This document shows, piece by piece, positions 1 through 13,120 of a DNA stretch of 64,000 bases. Position numbers and translations under genes: made by a program. The stretch covers positions 480,824 to 544,823 of the forward strand of contig NMRA01000196.1 of NCBI GenBank assembly GCA_002633005.1, read 5' to 3'. Source of the stretch: Phoronis australis. Lineage: Eukaryota; Phoronida; Phoronidae. Numbering within the stretch: the first letter of the stretch is position 1; each line of letters begins with the position of its first letter. The notes under the pieces were generated by a model. That model searched no databases. It was not told the DNA's origin and saw nothing but the letters and a program-made list of their open reading frames with translations.

Positions 1-822
1 TTTTTTTTCTGTTAGTCCTCCCGATTTTTGTCAGGGAAAGGTTCACATTGTCCAGTTCTAGGCTGGTTATCGGGCGATGATTTGGGCCGTAAAAGTTTAA
101 AAGTTTCCGCGTTTTTTGTCATTGGTCATTCCAAGCCCTGATATTTTAAGGTTGTAACTTAATTGGCAGCACAGTTACACTTTTACTTTTTATACTTAAC
201 ACCTTATGAAACAGCATTGCATATTTACACGGATATTATGAATTTGATTTCTGCACCATAACTCTGGCTGAGAGTGCGATGCAAGGTTTCAAGTGGTGGT
301 TGAATAGAACTTCAAATGGTTAGCTGATTGACAAATATACCTTGTCAGTCAGTTAAAACCATAAGTGTTGAAATAGTTAAGGTTATGTGGCAGCTTGTCA
401 CCAAGTTCATGCATTAAGCCAAATATGTACAAAACTTTAGAATTTAACTTGGTAAAAAAACTTAAGTTTAGGTTTCCTGAAAGTAGAAAGCCTGGAGAAT
501 GTGATTTTTAGTTTTGTACCGATCCGTCAATAATTGATTCACATGACTATATCCTTTTAGAATTAGACAATAAAGAAAGGCACATTAATATCAAAACAAC
601 AGTGTCAATAAAATGACAAAATTTCTCTTTATATAAACGTTCATGGTATCATTTCGTTGATAGGCAACTTTTGAGTTTTTTAAGAGAAATCCTAAGAGTC
701 TTATTCTTTGATAGCCCTTCATATACAAGTGGATTGTTTTAAAAACAATTTTTAGGGAAAAGCGCAGTACAGTATTTGAGTCTGTCCAGCACTTAGCAAG
801 TGTTATTTGTTTTACTTTTCAG
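1..822. other. AT-rich non-coding stretch
   Basis: I see no recognisable gene, repeat family or RNA gene here. The last twenty bases form a good pyrimidine-rich splice acceptor ending in AG at 821-822. The stretch could therefore be an intron of an upstream plus-strand gene whose earlier exons lie outside the window. Confidence 0.4.
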
Positions 823-1077
823 GTGGCAGCCTGCAATGCTGAAGCTCACAGGCTGGCTTCACTTATAAGGACTCGGCATCCATCTGTGATGTCTGATCTT
901 GTGTTGTCGCCATTAATCATGGTTCCTAACAATGTCACGGGTACAGTTAAAATGTCTGTGCTGAGGACTAGTCAAATTGTGAAAGTTCTGCCTACTTTAA
1001 CTAGTGGCCTACAGAGGGCACCAATGTCTAGGACTTTGTGGTTGATAGTGCTGATGGTGGCTGCATGTGCTCGGTGA
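823..1077 (+). CDS. Possible terminal exon, product unknown
   Basis: An open frame of 84 codons follows directly after a strong acceptor (T-rich tract, then AG at 821-822) and closes with TGA at 1075-1077. I do not recognise the peptide. It has no clear domain, and its end is hydrophobic (LWLIVLMVAA). What follows for 2.5 kb is T-rich, with an AU-rich-element-like TTATTTATT near 2917, and resembles a long 3' UTR. The exon could equally be chance: no homologous copy or matching upstream donor is visible. Treat as a candidate last exon of an upstream plus-strand transcript only. Confidence 0.25.
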   Translation: MAACNAEAHRLASLIRTRHPSVMSDLVLSPLIMVPNNVTGTVKMSVLRTSQIVKVLPTLTSGLQRAPMSRTLWLIVLMVAACAR

Positions 1078-4000
1078 TTGTAAAGGTATATTTCACTGAA
1101 AGGGACGCTCAAGAAGTGCCACGGAATAAATTGCCTGAACATCAGAGAGATTGCTGCATTAGGAATGCGTGTGCAATTGTTTTAGCATCACAAAAATCGC
1201 ACCAAAGAAATTATCTAGTGGAAACAGACAGAAGCTGAAACTCTAGTCAAGACGTGTTGTGAATGCAAAGGATTGAAGGATGCTGGTGAGGAAACGTGAT
1301 AATTTTAAGGAAAATCATATATTTTTAATAACTCACAAAAGGCACCTGGCTGAAGCCGCAAGATATGATGTACGTGACAGGTGAAATTGTAAGCTGTCAA
1401 ATTTTTAGTAATTGATTTGACGTCTCACGTGCTGGAGAGCTCCCAGTGTCAAAGTAGTCCTCACTTGTTGATGCCTGTGTACTCCAAATTTTTAATAAAG
1501 TGTCCTCTAGTGATGGATTTGAAAACACTCGGTGGCACCTTCATTGGAAAGTATGGGTATCTTAAGAAATGTGTTAGTCACGAATTTCCTTTACAGTGCA
1601 AATGATGAATGATCGTTATGTTTCGTTTGCGGCGTTAGTAAAAATGTTCGAAGATAAGTTGCGACATGCCAAAATGTGCAAGTTTGTTTTCACCTTGATA
1701 TGGGTTAGTAATGTAGTTCATAAAAGCTTTAATGTTGATGAGTAATGTTAATGATGGTATAATTGATTGCCTGTTTGTTGATTGTTATATGTGTAAGAGA
1801 GCTATGTAATGGTAAATATATTGTTGGTAATTAATAGTCAAAACAACGTTAATATGAACCACTTTGACTTCTTGAGGTCGCTTGACTAGGATTGATCGTA
1901 TTTTGTTTCTTCACAACAAATATCATTTGTTTGTATTTATTGTATACTTAGATGGTCATTTTTGCCAACTTTTGGGCTTATTTCAGTCTGCTTTAGTTCT
2001 CTACTTTGTGTTTGTATGTTGCACCAGGGCTTGTCTCAGATGAAGTTTTCAAATTTTCTAGATTTAAGTCCTTGTTTGTGGCTGTGTGCTCTGTAACTCA
2101 GATTGCGTTCAGTGCACTTATAATTTAATACCATACTCTTCAGGGTTAATGCTTAGGCTGTCTCAATTGGGAAACTTGAAAATCAGGATGCAAGTCTGAG
2201 CATGAACGTTTCGTAACCAAATTTTTGAAGAGTCTGTGGTGGCTGTTTACTCAAAAGGTCTATCTCACACGAACGCTTAACGTTTTTTGCACAAAAGATT
2301 GATGATGTTCAAATGCAAATTAGCTCAAAAGGTGTCAAATATTCTTCAGTAATGAGTGGGTGCTCTTAAATGAATACTGTACATTTTAAATGAATACCAT
2401 ACATTGAGGGAGCTAAAATTCTAACTTTGTGAATCTGACATTCACAAGGGCACTTCTAGGTGCTTTTGAGAATGTCCTCATTATACTATTTTGGGGTGAG
2501 TGGTAATCCGAGCATGGGTATTTTAATGTGAAAATTAGGAAATTTTGTGGGTGGGCATCAATGGGGATCTAGGGCCTAACCCAGAGGAGTTTGGCATTTT
2601 GATTTTTCCACTTAATGTTTTCACCAGAGAATAAAATCTATGTGATAAATCAGGATTGATTTTAACTTCAAAAGATTCTTGGAATTGAATGTCTGTTAAA
2701 TTGCAGACTGTATTTCTCTGAGATGTCTATTGTTGCTTGTCTTATGTTCCAGAACAGGAGGCACTCTTGTTATATAATTGTAAATTGCTTAATTTGTGTA
2801 AGATAATTCAAGGACTACATTGTGCTCCCGTGGTGGACAATTCTAGAACCAGTAGTGTTGTTTTGTCCCTATATAATTTACATATATATATTGTAACTTT
2901 GTTTTCTGTTTTATGATTATTTATTACTGAAGGCAATAATTGTCTTGTTTTAACTCATAGTTTACTAAAAATGAGTGGCTGCATGCTTAGCATTTGCAGT
3001 ACTGGTTTTGCTCTTTCCTAACCCAAAAATAATGCACAGCAACGATGCATTAGAATCCTGCTTACAGTCAGACATAACGTTTGTGCATAGGGTTGGGTAT
3101 CACTGGTATGATAGGGATACTGACACAGTAAAGTGAACTTGGACATATTTGGTCTTCTAAAGTTGTAAGAGACTGAACTATAAATGGTGTGCTAATAGGA
3201 AATTGTATGCCCAATCTTTTAGAGGGGGAGCTTGAGTTCGACTTCATTTTGCGGAAGATTCAGGTTATAGTTGACTAAATTGAAATAAGTAAAGCATGAA
3301 ACTTTTGTATCAGCCCCTCTTGCAATTTTCAAGGCTTGATTTTTTCACCAAGTCCTTTTTTGCATATTGTACTGTCAGTATCGGGTACACTACTGACAAG
3401 GACAACATGTGCCCAACCCTATATATGCTGTATTTTAAGAGTCTGGTTTTAATAGTCACTTGTATGGAAATACAACGGTAAACGAATTGATAGAATAATT
3501 GGAAATTTTCTTACTTTTAACTGAAAGTGCAATTTTATTTAAAAGCCGAAAATTGTTCTCAAAGAAATTATTGAAAGATTATTGGAGTCTGTCATTTTTC
3601 ATGATCATCGCTGTCTCTTAATAGGTAGTTTTCTAGTCTAGTCATGCTCTGATTTTTCGTCCGCCATGTTTTTTATTCGTGCGTTTGATACTGTTAATGA
3701 ATATGTTTGTGTTGTACATAAATCTCGTTAATATAAACATTTTTCATTTATTATACGTTCTTCATTGACTTTTACATTCTCCGAGGCTGCCTTTTGGGGC
3801 AAATTTGTGTGTGCTCTAATAAAACAGGTAACTGGTGTGAATATGTGTTATGCTGCGTGCCGGAGTGCCCTCTGATTGCCTTCTTGTCACCCGACATGGC
3901 TTTTGCTCCAGTAGACACCCATAGGGACCACATAGCGGACCTAGAAATTCTTCGTGGTATAAGGTTTCTGATTACTTTATATTTAGGTAGCCCCACCTGA

Positions 4001-4410
4001 ATCATTTTAGCCGAGCTGTAATCTTGACAACCTTGAACATTTTTGATAATATTTTTAATTGCAGTCTTCGAAGCGACCGTCTCGCTACCCCTTTGCGTCA
4101 AGTTGTCATTACCTTGATTCATAAAGACAAGAAACAAAGCCTTGAATATATTGGATACCGATTTTTTACTAAATTCGAGTTAAGTTATCAGCATGTATTT
4201 CCCAAAGGATAAAATCTGTCTTAAATGTTCATCCTAATTAAACTGGGTTTTCTCCCCGGTCGTTTTATCCAATCGGACAGAGAACACCGGTGATCTTTGA
4301 TATCTTACAATATACTCTAGTCAAGGATATTCCCGCCGGACTTCACTTCGAAAAGCCTTTGATTCTTTGTCCTGGAGATTAAGAAAGTTCTACACTATTT
4401 CATTCTTTAA
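1078..4410. other. AT-rich non-coding DNA
   Basis: No coding frame, repeat array or RNA gene is supported. The part to about 3760 is T-rich and free of obvious transposon ends, consistent with a 3' UTR followed by spacer. Short open frames at 3296-3481 and 3772-4212 lack homology I can recognise and overlap on both strands. Confidence 0.4.
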
Positions 4411-4672
4411 AGGCGAAGGCAACCTTTTTTCGTGTCATTTTGAGCTAAAAGGTTGGTTGGTTATCCTAGACATATTTTCCACTTAATTACAACTTTTCGT
4501 AATTTTGTTAATTACTCGTACGCTATTCCGGAAGTGACGTTTTAGGAGGCAAGCATTTCACGCCAATTTCTTTTCATATAGTCTGACTGTGAGAGCTGCC
4601 GAGTCAGTCATTGTTCTACCTCGGTTGTGTTAAGTTACGTCGTCGTTTGCTTTCGTTTACTAGTCAGTCAAC

Positions 4673-5050
4673 ATGCCACACTGTTGCTGCGTACCGGGAT
4701 GTACTAATTATCGTCTCACAAGCGCTTTGGGAGTACCTTAGCATCGCTTTCCGATGGATGACACACTTCGCCGTACTTGGCTCGTTCGTGTGAAGAACGC
4801 AGCGTAACCCGTCCACGCAACGTACAAAGCAGTCGAGAATTACCGTGGGTGTGGCAAGCACTTTCTGCCGTCCGATTACGAAAGGGTTTTGTACGCTGAA
4901 CTGATGAAGGCCCCTGCGAAACAACGCCTGAAGAAGGATGCCATTCCGTTTAGTGTTGATTCCCGGCAGTGCCCCGTCGCCACACCCGAGAAGTGCGTTT
5001 TTGAAGAGAGAAGCCTCGCGAGCTGTGGCCAGTACAGTGAATGGAGCTAG
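4673..5050 (+). pseudogene. Broken THAP zinc-finger head of a transposase
   Basis: The first frame starts MPHCCCVPGCTNYR, a good match to the start of a THAP C2CH finger (C-x2-4-C). A TAG at 4739 then interrupts it, and the frame resumes as HRFPMDDTLRRTW, the family's HRFP...R..W segment. After a frameshift, 4845-4960 reads RGCGKHFLPSDYE and LKKDAIPFSV. These correspond to the C-x2-H half of the finger and the closing AVP-box. DNA binding would have been to the transposon ends. Stops and at least one frameshift make it non-functional. The domain call rests on ordered motifs in shifted frames. Confidence 0.7.
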
Positions 5051-5187
5051 TGTAGGCACTTCATCGACTGTCACCCGTGCATCCGAACGTACCCCAGAGC
5101 GTGCCATTCCTGGAACCAGTAGTGATTCGCCCTGCGCTGTTTTCTCCAGCCCAGAGCCTCTAAGCAGCCCTGCTGCGATATTGAGTA

Positions 5188-5424
5188 GTGGGAGTGATTA
5201 CAGCCGGGCCCAGTTCGACACTCAGTGAAGAGGACAGTTCGTCGTCCAATGAACAGATCGGTGAGCCAAACTTTGATGAGTTTATTGTGGACTTGTCTAA
5301 AGTGTTGGAGCTATTTAGAAGGTGCCAGGTGTGTGGCGAGGGAGTCACACGACACCGTGTAAGCAGTTTGGGTGCTCAGGTCACCATCCAGTGGGAGTGT
5401 GTCGCGGGACACTCTGGCAACTAG
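5188..5424 (+). pseudogene. Cys-rich middle segment of the same transposase
   Basis: This open piece has an acidic lead-in and then RCQVCGEGV..., followed about 25 residues on by WECVAGHSGN. The C-x2-C ... W-x-C-x2-GH layout is one I associate with transposase-derived proteins of marine invertebrates that carry THAP domains. A TAG ends it at 5422-5424. Similar frame continues (WDSCSSVRGMPEVHL) for a further ~50 codons, so the stop is a lesion. It lies inside the inverted repeats and shares orientation with the THAP head. Confidence 0.5.
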
Positions 5425-6108
5425 TGGGACAGTTGTTCCTCTGTCCGTGGTATGCCGGAGGTCCACTTAACCGTGTCCAGTAGTGGCTTGGCCTCGTCGA
5501 ACTCTGAACAGCACAAGCATTCCATTGAGGTAGGCATAATAACGCACACAGTGCATTTGCACCAAGATGTGTCACCACGTCTGTCCTCAGTAGCCGCCTC
5601 GTTTCTCTCAACAGCTGCCTGTGCCTGAGCGTACTCTGCCTCGTTATACTCGGGCTCAAACATGTACCCACTGAATGTCCGTGAAAAAATTCCTCGTCAC
5701 CACTGCTGTGAACAAGGTCTCCGTCACTCACACTACTGTCACTAGCTGTGATACGGGGCACCGACTCCAGCCATTTTCAGCTTACAACACACTAAACAAT
5801 CCCTAAATCCAACGTAGTCGAGTTCTCTACTAACCTATCTTGCCGCAGAATACTCGCCGATGGAAAGTGGTGGCGACAATTGTTGAAAAACAGCACAAAA
5901 CAAAAGTAGAATAGAACAGATTCGCACGGTAAACTCAACGCAAAACCAAGTGGCGGGAAACGCTTGCCTCCTAAAACGTCACTTCCGGTGTAGAGGACGA
6001 GTAATTAATAAAATTACGAAAAGCTGTAATTAAGTGGAAAATATGTCTAGGATAACCAACCAAACTTATTTTAGTTCAAAATGACATGAAAAAAGGTTGC
6101 CTTCGCCT

Positions 6109-9100
6109 CGAGTCTTTGGTTCACATTACTCTATGAAAGTTCAACTTTCGGACATTCAGTATGGCTTTACATCTAACTATATTAACATTTGCTGAGGTTG
6201 CAGACAAGGAGATAGTCTCCAGAAAGACCAAGGTACATCAAACTGAAGATGGAGGTCATTTGTTAAATCTATTAAAACTGACTTGGATTAGGAGATTCTT
6301 CAAAAATAATCATGACAATGCTTTGCTAAGGCTAAATATTTTAAGCAAAACTATTCTAATGTAAACAATGGTTTCTTCAATTGGGGCCTTGTTTTTTTTC
6401 TTTCAAATAGCTGGTCGTATTCAGAATATTTTTGGAAGGATATACCAATTGATGAGTCTCTGTGATGTAGATGACCATTTGTGCCAACCTTTGTGGTATA
6501 ACCCTATAATTTGCATAGACAGTATTCAAAATTTTTGTAACGACTGGTTTCGATACGTATATGACTTAATTGACCTGACGAAGGCTACATTTGTGACTGT
6601 CATACCTTTAGTACACGTTTTCAATTTTGCCCTTGTATTACGCATTTCTATGGAATTCGAAGTTCAATACTTCGTTCTTGGAATCGTCTGAGAGACAAGA
6701 GTAATATAGTCACTCCATTTTTCCTAAACATATTTTTCGAACCTCCTTCTAAAATAAAGGAACTGGGAAAATCTATAATCGATTATTTATTTCCAATTTT
6801 ATGTCAAACCTGTCGCAGAATTGGAGTGGAAGAGAGATATTAACTGGCACGGTGATACTCGCTCTTGGAAAGAAATTCATTCTGTAATTTACCATTCTAC
6901 TTAAGATGTCAGACTCAAGTGGTTTCAATTCCGTGTCAACCACAGATTTATAGGTACAAACTCTTAAAGAAAATAGATGTTCGCCAGTCGTATTTGTGTT
7001 CTTTCTGTGAGCATCACGAAGAAACAATTAAGCAATTTTAAATTTCTACTCAGTGGAAACGCTCACGTGTTCATGATTTTTGGAGTTGTTTAGAAACATG
7101 GATGATAAATCAATACGATGTCCCATCTACCGCCGATTTTGGCGATCGTAAACTTAATTTTTTGCTTAGCGAAATTTCATTTCTATAGGCAAAAAAGGGC
7201 AAATTCAATTTTCAGACATTTTTACGGGAGGTTTGTAATTACCATAACCTGGAAAAATATTTATTATTATATAAATTGGCGCCTAAGATATTTCAGGCAA
7301 GGTGGTCGCATAGTAATCTGTTTTATAGGTTCGATAGTCTTTTAATTTCTTATATGTACTTGATTAGACTTCGTATTGCTGTATATGTACATGTATGTAC
7401 TTGTTGGCTGACTTCATAAATGTTTGCATAATTTATGCAAATTAAGGCCACCATTATTTAGACTTTTACTTGCAACAGGCATAAAAAGTACCACAGATCA
7501 GTGGTTTTAATATTTTGTCCCGTGGTCAATTAACTATATAAAATCGGTTTGCACTCTGTTACATGATAAATTTGCACCATTTAAGCAAATAACGGCAACC
7601 ATTATCCAAAATTACGTTTCTGTTCGAAACTGCTTTAGGGAGTACTTTGCGTAGATCATCTTGACATTTGCGGCACCAATGTTTTCGACAGATGTTCACG
7701 TAAATCAAAGAAATGTAATTGATTACGAGGTTTCCAAAATGTAATTCATCCTAGTCTTTCCACGAAGGACAATGTTCTGCTAATTGCACAGTATCATGTT
7801 ATCAAAGTATCCGCCTCTTGTAAGGTCAGTTACGATCCCCTTAACTGCAGTCCTGGACCAGCAGCCACCAAATCCCCAGATTCACATCCCTAAACTCGAC
7901 TCAGACACCGAAAATGCTCCATAAACAATGACAAAGTTCAGGGGAACAGATTCCAAGTTCATGCCGCTATATTCTAGCTGCGAATTAGTGGTACTGGGCT
8001 ACGGCCATGGAATCTAGAAGTCTTTGTTAATGGTCATGATGTATTGAACCCTTTCGGTGCGTGTGTGGAGTTCAGGGATGCAAATCTGGGGTGTGCTGTA
8101 CCCACTTGCTTAGTGCCTCTTCTTGTCCGGACATGGAGTTCACGAGATCGTTGCTGGGTTTTAGAGGTGGTATATCGTTAAATTGTTTCCACACCTCAAT
8201 TATGTAAGCAGTAAGATCATTACGGCAGTTAGTTCAATTACAATAATTTATGCAGCAACATATTGGAGTAGTCCCAGTGTCAGCAAATTAATTAGTTTAA
8301 TGAAAAATCTTGGCAAAGATGCGATTTGTTTCATGTACCATTCATTACGTAAAAGATCATTATTACGTAAAGAGATGTTTGTGCCTCTCTAGTATTTTTA
8401 CTTTATTTGCTGTAATTGAACTTTGGGCCCATGACCTTGAATACTTGTAATGACTGATACAATCAAAAGACTTCTGGATGAGTGACATGATGGCTTGTGA
8501 ATTGTGTGTAATTCCATGATTCACCGGGAGGTACCTCCCTATATTTTTAAATGTTTGTTGAAACGAGAACAATATAGCCATGACTTTTTGATAACATTTT
8601 TTGTTATGATTTTCAATTTTCAATGAAGACAATTTCCGTGGCAGGCAGTGGTGACTTCTGCACTTCCGTTTATCATACTCATGCCAGCTAGTAAATCTCG
8701 TTTATTCTATCATTTTTTTCTGTGAAACTGGAGAATTCAACTCTAGATTTGAAACTACTGGATTTCAAGAACGTTTTCATTCTGATGAACGCAATAATAT
8801 AATGTCTACAGCAAGCTGTGATATTTTTCAACTCTTCCAAGATTTTAACAGCCTTATAATGCAGTATTATACAATAGACAATCTATAAAATACATTTCTA
8901 CTTGAAATTGCAATAAGTTTATGTGTTCAGTTAAATTTCGTTGTTTTATTCTTTTCTGTTTGCACGTCTTTAGCAACATTACTTGTATTCTAACATGGGT
9001 AATAAACGTTAAACCTCTGTGTTACATTTTGGTTCCCTTTTAAGATTCATGGCCTCAAACAGTTACTAATAGCAATCGTACTTGCCAACAAACCCACTTT

Positions 9101-9320
9101 TGGCAGGCAACTTCACAAGAGTAGGTCAATTATGAGGCTGGTTCCGGCGTGTTACTTAAATCATCACTGTTCGAAATCAGAGGGAAAGCTGAAACGTGAA
9201 CATATTAATTGAGACTCGTAATTTGGCCGTCCGTTGTAATGGTAATCCAACTTACGGAGGAACGAGCTCACGCCGGGATGATCTAGCTGCAAATTTCGGA
9301 CAGAAAAATAGAGAAATGAG
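6109..9320. other. Non-coding DNA, nothing recognised
   Basis: Three kilobases without a supportable gene. The longest frames (6368-6691 plus, 8363-8632 minus) have no recognisable motif and skewed low-complexity composition. I see no tandem array, long inverted repeat or RNA gene. Confidence 0.4.
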
Positions 9321-9912
9321 TTCATCATTTTTCGCAAATGTCACGCATCCTGAATTTTTACTGAAGAATGTAAATGTAAACGGCATCAAAGGTCCAATTA
9401 ATGTATAAAGACGAATAATTTCAGATGAATGTCTGGCTATATTCTTCACAGCAACTGCGAGGAGTTCATATTCAATAATATGTTGCCTTTACAGTATCCG
9501 CAAGCATTCTTTTGTATCATTGAAACTTTTCCTGCTAGGTTAATAAGTCATTTATAACCCGTTCAATAGCTAAATCAAGGAAAAACCAATTCCATCGCAT
9601 TTATAACCTCTCTGGTTCATTTGACTTTTATGTTTCTATAATTACTCCTTGAATTACTCTTAATTAGTTGAATAAATTTAACCAACCAATAAGTACATGA
9701 AGGGTTTCATTATTACACTCTGTCGTTACTTTTTGCATTTTGGTAACACTTTTGTTTTGGAATTAAGGAATATTCTTAAACCTGTCATGTTTGCAGAATG
9801 AAGTAAATTATATGACTTTTGCTTTTGGTTCAACTATACACCATCAAGAGCTGATGAAGGTCTTTCTAATGATAGGACTCTTATGCTATTCGGTTGAAAA
9901 ACGGCAAAGTAG
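9321..9912 (+). repeat. Local direct duplication, copy 1
   Basis: This stretch recurs in the same order and orientation at 10541-10985. Matching landmarks include the CAATTAATRTATAA segment (about 9396 and 10611), GCATTTTGGTAACACT (about 9735 and 10786), and GATGAAGG followed by CTTTCTAATGAT (about 9853 and 10921). Copies differ by many substitutions and indels. The spacer 9913-10540 holds no gene I can support. Confidence 0.65.
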
Positions 9913-10540
9913 CAAAAAACTTTAGCGACAATAAAGAAGTGGACATTTTTCTCATTGGCCTACTATTAAAACATATTTCATTTCTCTTAAGAAAATAATG
10001 TTGCCAGTGACGTTGAGAGGGGGATAGGGTGCCACAGCCCCGGGGTCCGTGTGCGTCAATGGGCTCTCCGGCGAAGTAAAAAAGACAAGAAAGGCACAAT
10101 AAAAAACGCCCAAGGATTTGGACAAAGGGTTTGGACAAAGATGAAGTATCTACATTCAGAACTAGATGTCATAAGAAGAATCTCTTTCCCAATTTATGAC
10201 TCTAACCAATTATCCTGCAGTCGATAATGGTGAAAAGTTGAAACAAAATGTCACGCCCTATGTTTGCAGTGCATTTTCATAAGCCTTTTCGATTAAAATG
10301 ATTTTTTGAGAAATTGCATTTTAAAAATCTGTAGAATTTAGGCTGACTGTCCTATGGAGATTATAATCTCTCTCTATCGCACCAGTTCTCGTAACTCTGA
10401 GCAATGGTTCATGGAAAGCCTATACTGCAACTTATGTATTGATCTAGCCACAGTACATTTCAAAGATGCGCAACAGATGGTTGCTCGCTTTATAACTATC
10501 CCAAAGCCTTGATCTGCAAATTTAGTACAGGTAGTTAGGT

Positions 10541-10985
10541 AATTAGCTTATCACATTTCGTGTAAACGTCACTGCATCCGGAACTTTTGCTGAAGAATGG
10601 CAGCAAAGGCCCAATTAATATATAATTTCTGATGAATGCCAGTCAATTCTTTACAGCAACTGTGAAGTATCCATATTCTAAATTATTTGTCTTGATAGGA
10701 TATAAATCTTTTGAATCATTGAAATTATTTCCCACCTCGCTGATTCAATTCCCTTTTCTGTTACTATTGCACACTGTTATTTTTCGCATTTTGGTAACAC
10801 TCTTAGTTTTTAAAATTAGCAATATTTTTTTTAACGTGACAGGTAGGCGAAATGATAGTTATCTATGAACTGAATTATTTATTTTTTTGCTTTTAATATA
10901 ATCATACAACCTCAAGAACTGATGAAGGGCTTTCTAATGATGATACGACTTTTACCGCAATTCGTTTGAAAAGCAGCGGTGGTGC
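10541..10985 (+). repeat. Local direct duplication, copy 2
   Basis: Shorter, diverged partner of 9321-9912, about 1.1-1.2 kb downstream of it. It carries the same landmarks in the same order. No open frame is conserved between the two, so this is duplicated non-coding or mobile DNA of unknown origin. Confidence 0.65.
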
Positions 10986-11639
10986 GAAAAGTTTTAGGTT
11001 AAGTAAATTCTATAGCATTCGAACCACATTGCGATAAACGAATGCAAATAAATTCGACGCATGTGTGGTGCAATCTCGGCAAACGCGACCCAGTCTCTCA
11101 ATAATTTTTACGCTCGCAGCGTATTGTTGAGCCTGTCCGACGATATTAAATTACCTGGGGGATAAAACCGAACTGAGTTGAGCTGTCTCAAACATCCAAT
11201 ATGAACTCGAGGTTTGAGTTTATTATTTTCTTATTACATGAATCCCTCCTAATTCAACATTAACTTTAATCAATTTTCAGCGCATAATTTTTCGTTTCAA
11301 ATATTGTTTGAGACTTGACACTGCCAGGCTTTCTTTTCAAGGAGTAAAAGCCGCGGACGACGTCTGGAAGAACAAGTTTGTGATCTGTGTTTCAATCAAA
11401 ATACGTTACATGTCATACCTAGCTCGCTAAATGTGGCAGAGAGTCTAGAAGGAGTTTGTTTCCAGGGCTAGGGTTCTATGCTTGAAATATGGAGCACGAG
11501 TTCTCGAAAACAGCTGGGTGCAATTCATTGAAACTTTTCAAGTTTACTATCTATCTGTCATTTTCAACGAGAGTAACGCAGAGCGTTGAAATGCTCTCAC
11601 GACTGCAATGCAAACGGTGTGCTTCCAGTGGTATTTTTA
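10986..11639. other. Non-coding spacer
   Basis: No gene, repeat or RNA is recognisable. The 100-codon frame starting at 11489 runs into the repeat array that follows and shows no motif. Confidence 0.35.
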
Positions 11640-13120
11640 GTATCATAAAAACGGCCATTAGATGGCGCAAAATACGTCAAACACGTCCAAAATTAGGGAA
11701 AGCGCCGTCCTCTCTCTATTACAAAACTATTTGTCAAACTTGTTTCATGAAAATCTTCGAAGAAACTCCAATGTTACAGAGGCAGACGTAAAAAAACAAA
11801 TTGTTCTTGGAAGGAACAGCGGTAGTTGAATCCGCCTGTCTGTTGGCATTTTACATGTAATAGGAACAGACTTGCCAAATTGCAAAAAAATAAAATTGCT
11901 ACTGGGGGTATAGCGGTAGTCAGAGCCGTCCGAAAAGTCATGGGGAGCCAGTGGCGGATTTAGAGGGGGCCAAGGGGGCCATGGCGCCCCCTAAAATTCT
12001 CCCAGTTTACATTTGTCAGATGGGGAGTGCGAATGTCTGACGGGCAAAATCCTGGGTAAAAACTCTGCCATGCCCGCCCCTAACTCAAAACCCTGGATCT
12101 GCGCTTGGGAGCCATTGTTACATTTATAGGAAAGCACCTGCAAAAGTTCGCAAACATCATGCAAAGGAATCAGGAGCTGCAGCCGTGGTAGCAAAAATGA
12201 AAAATCACCACTGGGGTACGCCACAGGTGTGAGATCCATCCGCAAATCAACGTTAGCCAAGGTCTTCTCATCAAGAGCACAACTGGTGCGATTGCCGTTT
12301 GGCAGACTATGAGGCGGCGGAAGCTAAAAATGAACTCGAAAAAATAAAATTTCACTACAAGGCGCAAAATACATTGAATCAGTCTGAAAATGAAAAGGCA
12401 TAATTGTTGTCTTGATAAAAACCTATTTGTCAAATTTCAGATAAATCCATCACTAAGCTCCAGAGATACGGAGGCAAACGTAAAACCAAAACCTGCGACC
12501 AGGAGACACACCGTCAGAGTGGTCTGAAACATTTCGTCATCTGTTATCATCTCCATATTAACATATCTGCCAAATTCGCAAAGATCCCCCAAAGAAATAA
12601 GGAGATACAGCCATGGACGCAAAAAAAACGAAAATTGCCACCAGGGGTCACAACAGTAATCGAACCCGTCCGAAAGTCAGTGTCTGCCGCGGTCTTCTCA
12701 TTAGGAACACATCTGAAATCTTTCATAATGACTTTTTTAAAAGCTGTTTGGAGGATATGAAGGCGGACATCACACACGTACAAAATACGTCAAATCCGTA
12801 CGAAATGGGAAGGCGTCATCGTCTCTTTAACAAAAACGCGGCTTTGCGATAAATTTCATCAGTGAATATTCATCATGGAAATACCTGAGAAGATACAGAG
12901 GCAAAAGTAAACAATTAAATTGCAGGGACAGAGCGGTAGTCGGTTCGGTCCGAAACTTGTCGTTGTCAGCTGTCGTCAGCTTCATAGGAACACATCTGCC
13001 AAATATCATTATGATCCTGCCCAGACGACCCGGCGGACGCCCAAACGCCCGGACACCCGTACACCGGACGCCGGACTCACAAACAGAGATGACGGCAATA
13101 TGCACCCACATATAATTCTC
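11640..13120 (-). repeat. Array of diverged ~230-280-bp repeat units
   Basis: Several phrases recur in order: CGGTAGTC followed by a CGTCCGAAA-like stretch, then TCTTCTCATTAGGAACACATCTGCCAAAT, then a block resembling GAGATACAGCCATGG..., then ATTGCCACTGGGG. Examples begin near 11815, 11920, 12190, 12600 and 12925. The reverse complement of the last unit (12990-13120) resembles the plus-strand repeats at 24290-24540 and 58952-59215, so this is a dispersed family partly amplified in tandem. Units are too diverged for a precise period. None encodes a conserved protein. Confidence 0.55.
11949..12104. mobile_element. hAT-like MITE, 156 bp
   Basis: Ends are imperfect inverted repeats: CAGTGGCGGATTTAG on the left, and CTGGATCTGCGC read inverted on the right. 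The element is flanked by TGGGGAGC (11941-11948) and TTGGGAGC (12105-12112), an 8-bp target duplication with one mismatch, the size typical of hAT insertions. It has no coding capacity and has landed inside the repeat array. A related CAGTGGCGGATCTAGG terminus occurs at 33949. Confidence 0.6.

Larger units (their letters stand above)
4411..6108 (+). mobile_element. THAP-type DNA transposon remnant with ~150-bp TIRs
   Basis: The first ~155 bases (from AGGCGAAGGCAACC at 4411) recur, inverted and about 90% identical, at the other end (5950-6108). Both arms contain the stretch around GGAAGTGACGTTTTAGGAGG. Between them lie two broken pieces of one plus-strand coding region: a THAP zinc-finger head and a later Cys-rich segment. 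At 1.7 kb the element is far too short to encode a full transposase, so it is an internally deleted, non-autonomous copy. THAP domains occur in P-element and Kolobok transposases. I could not find a convincing target-site duplication (TTAA sits at the left edge only), so the superfamily stays open. Confidence 0.75.
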
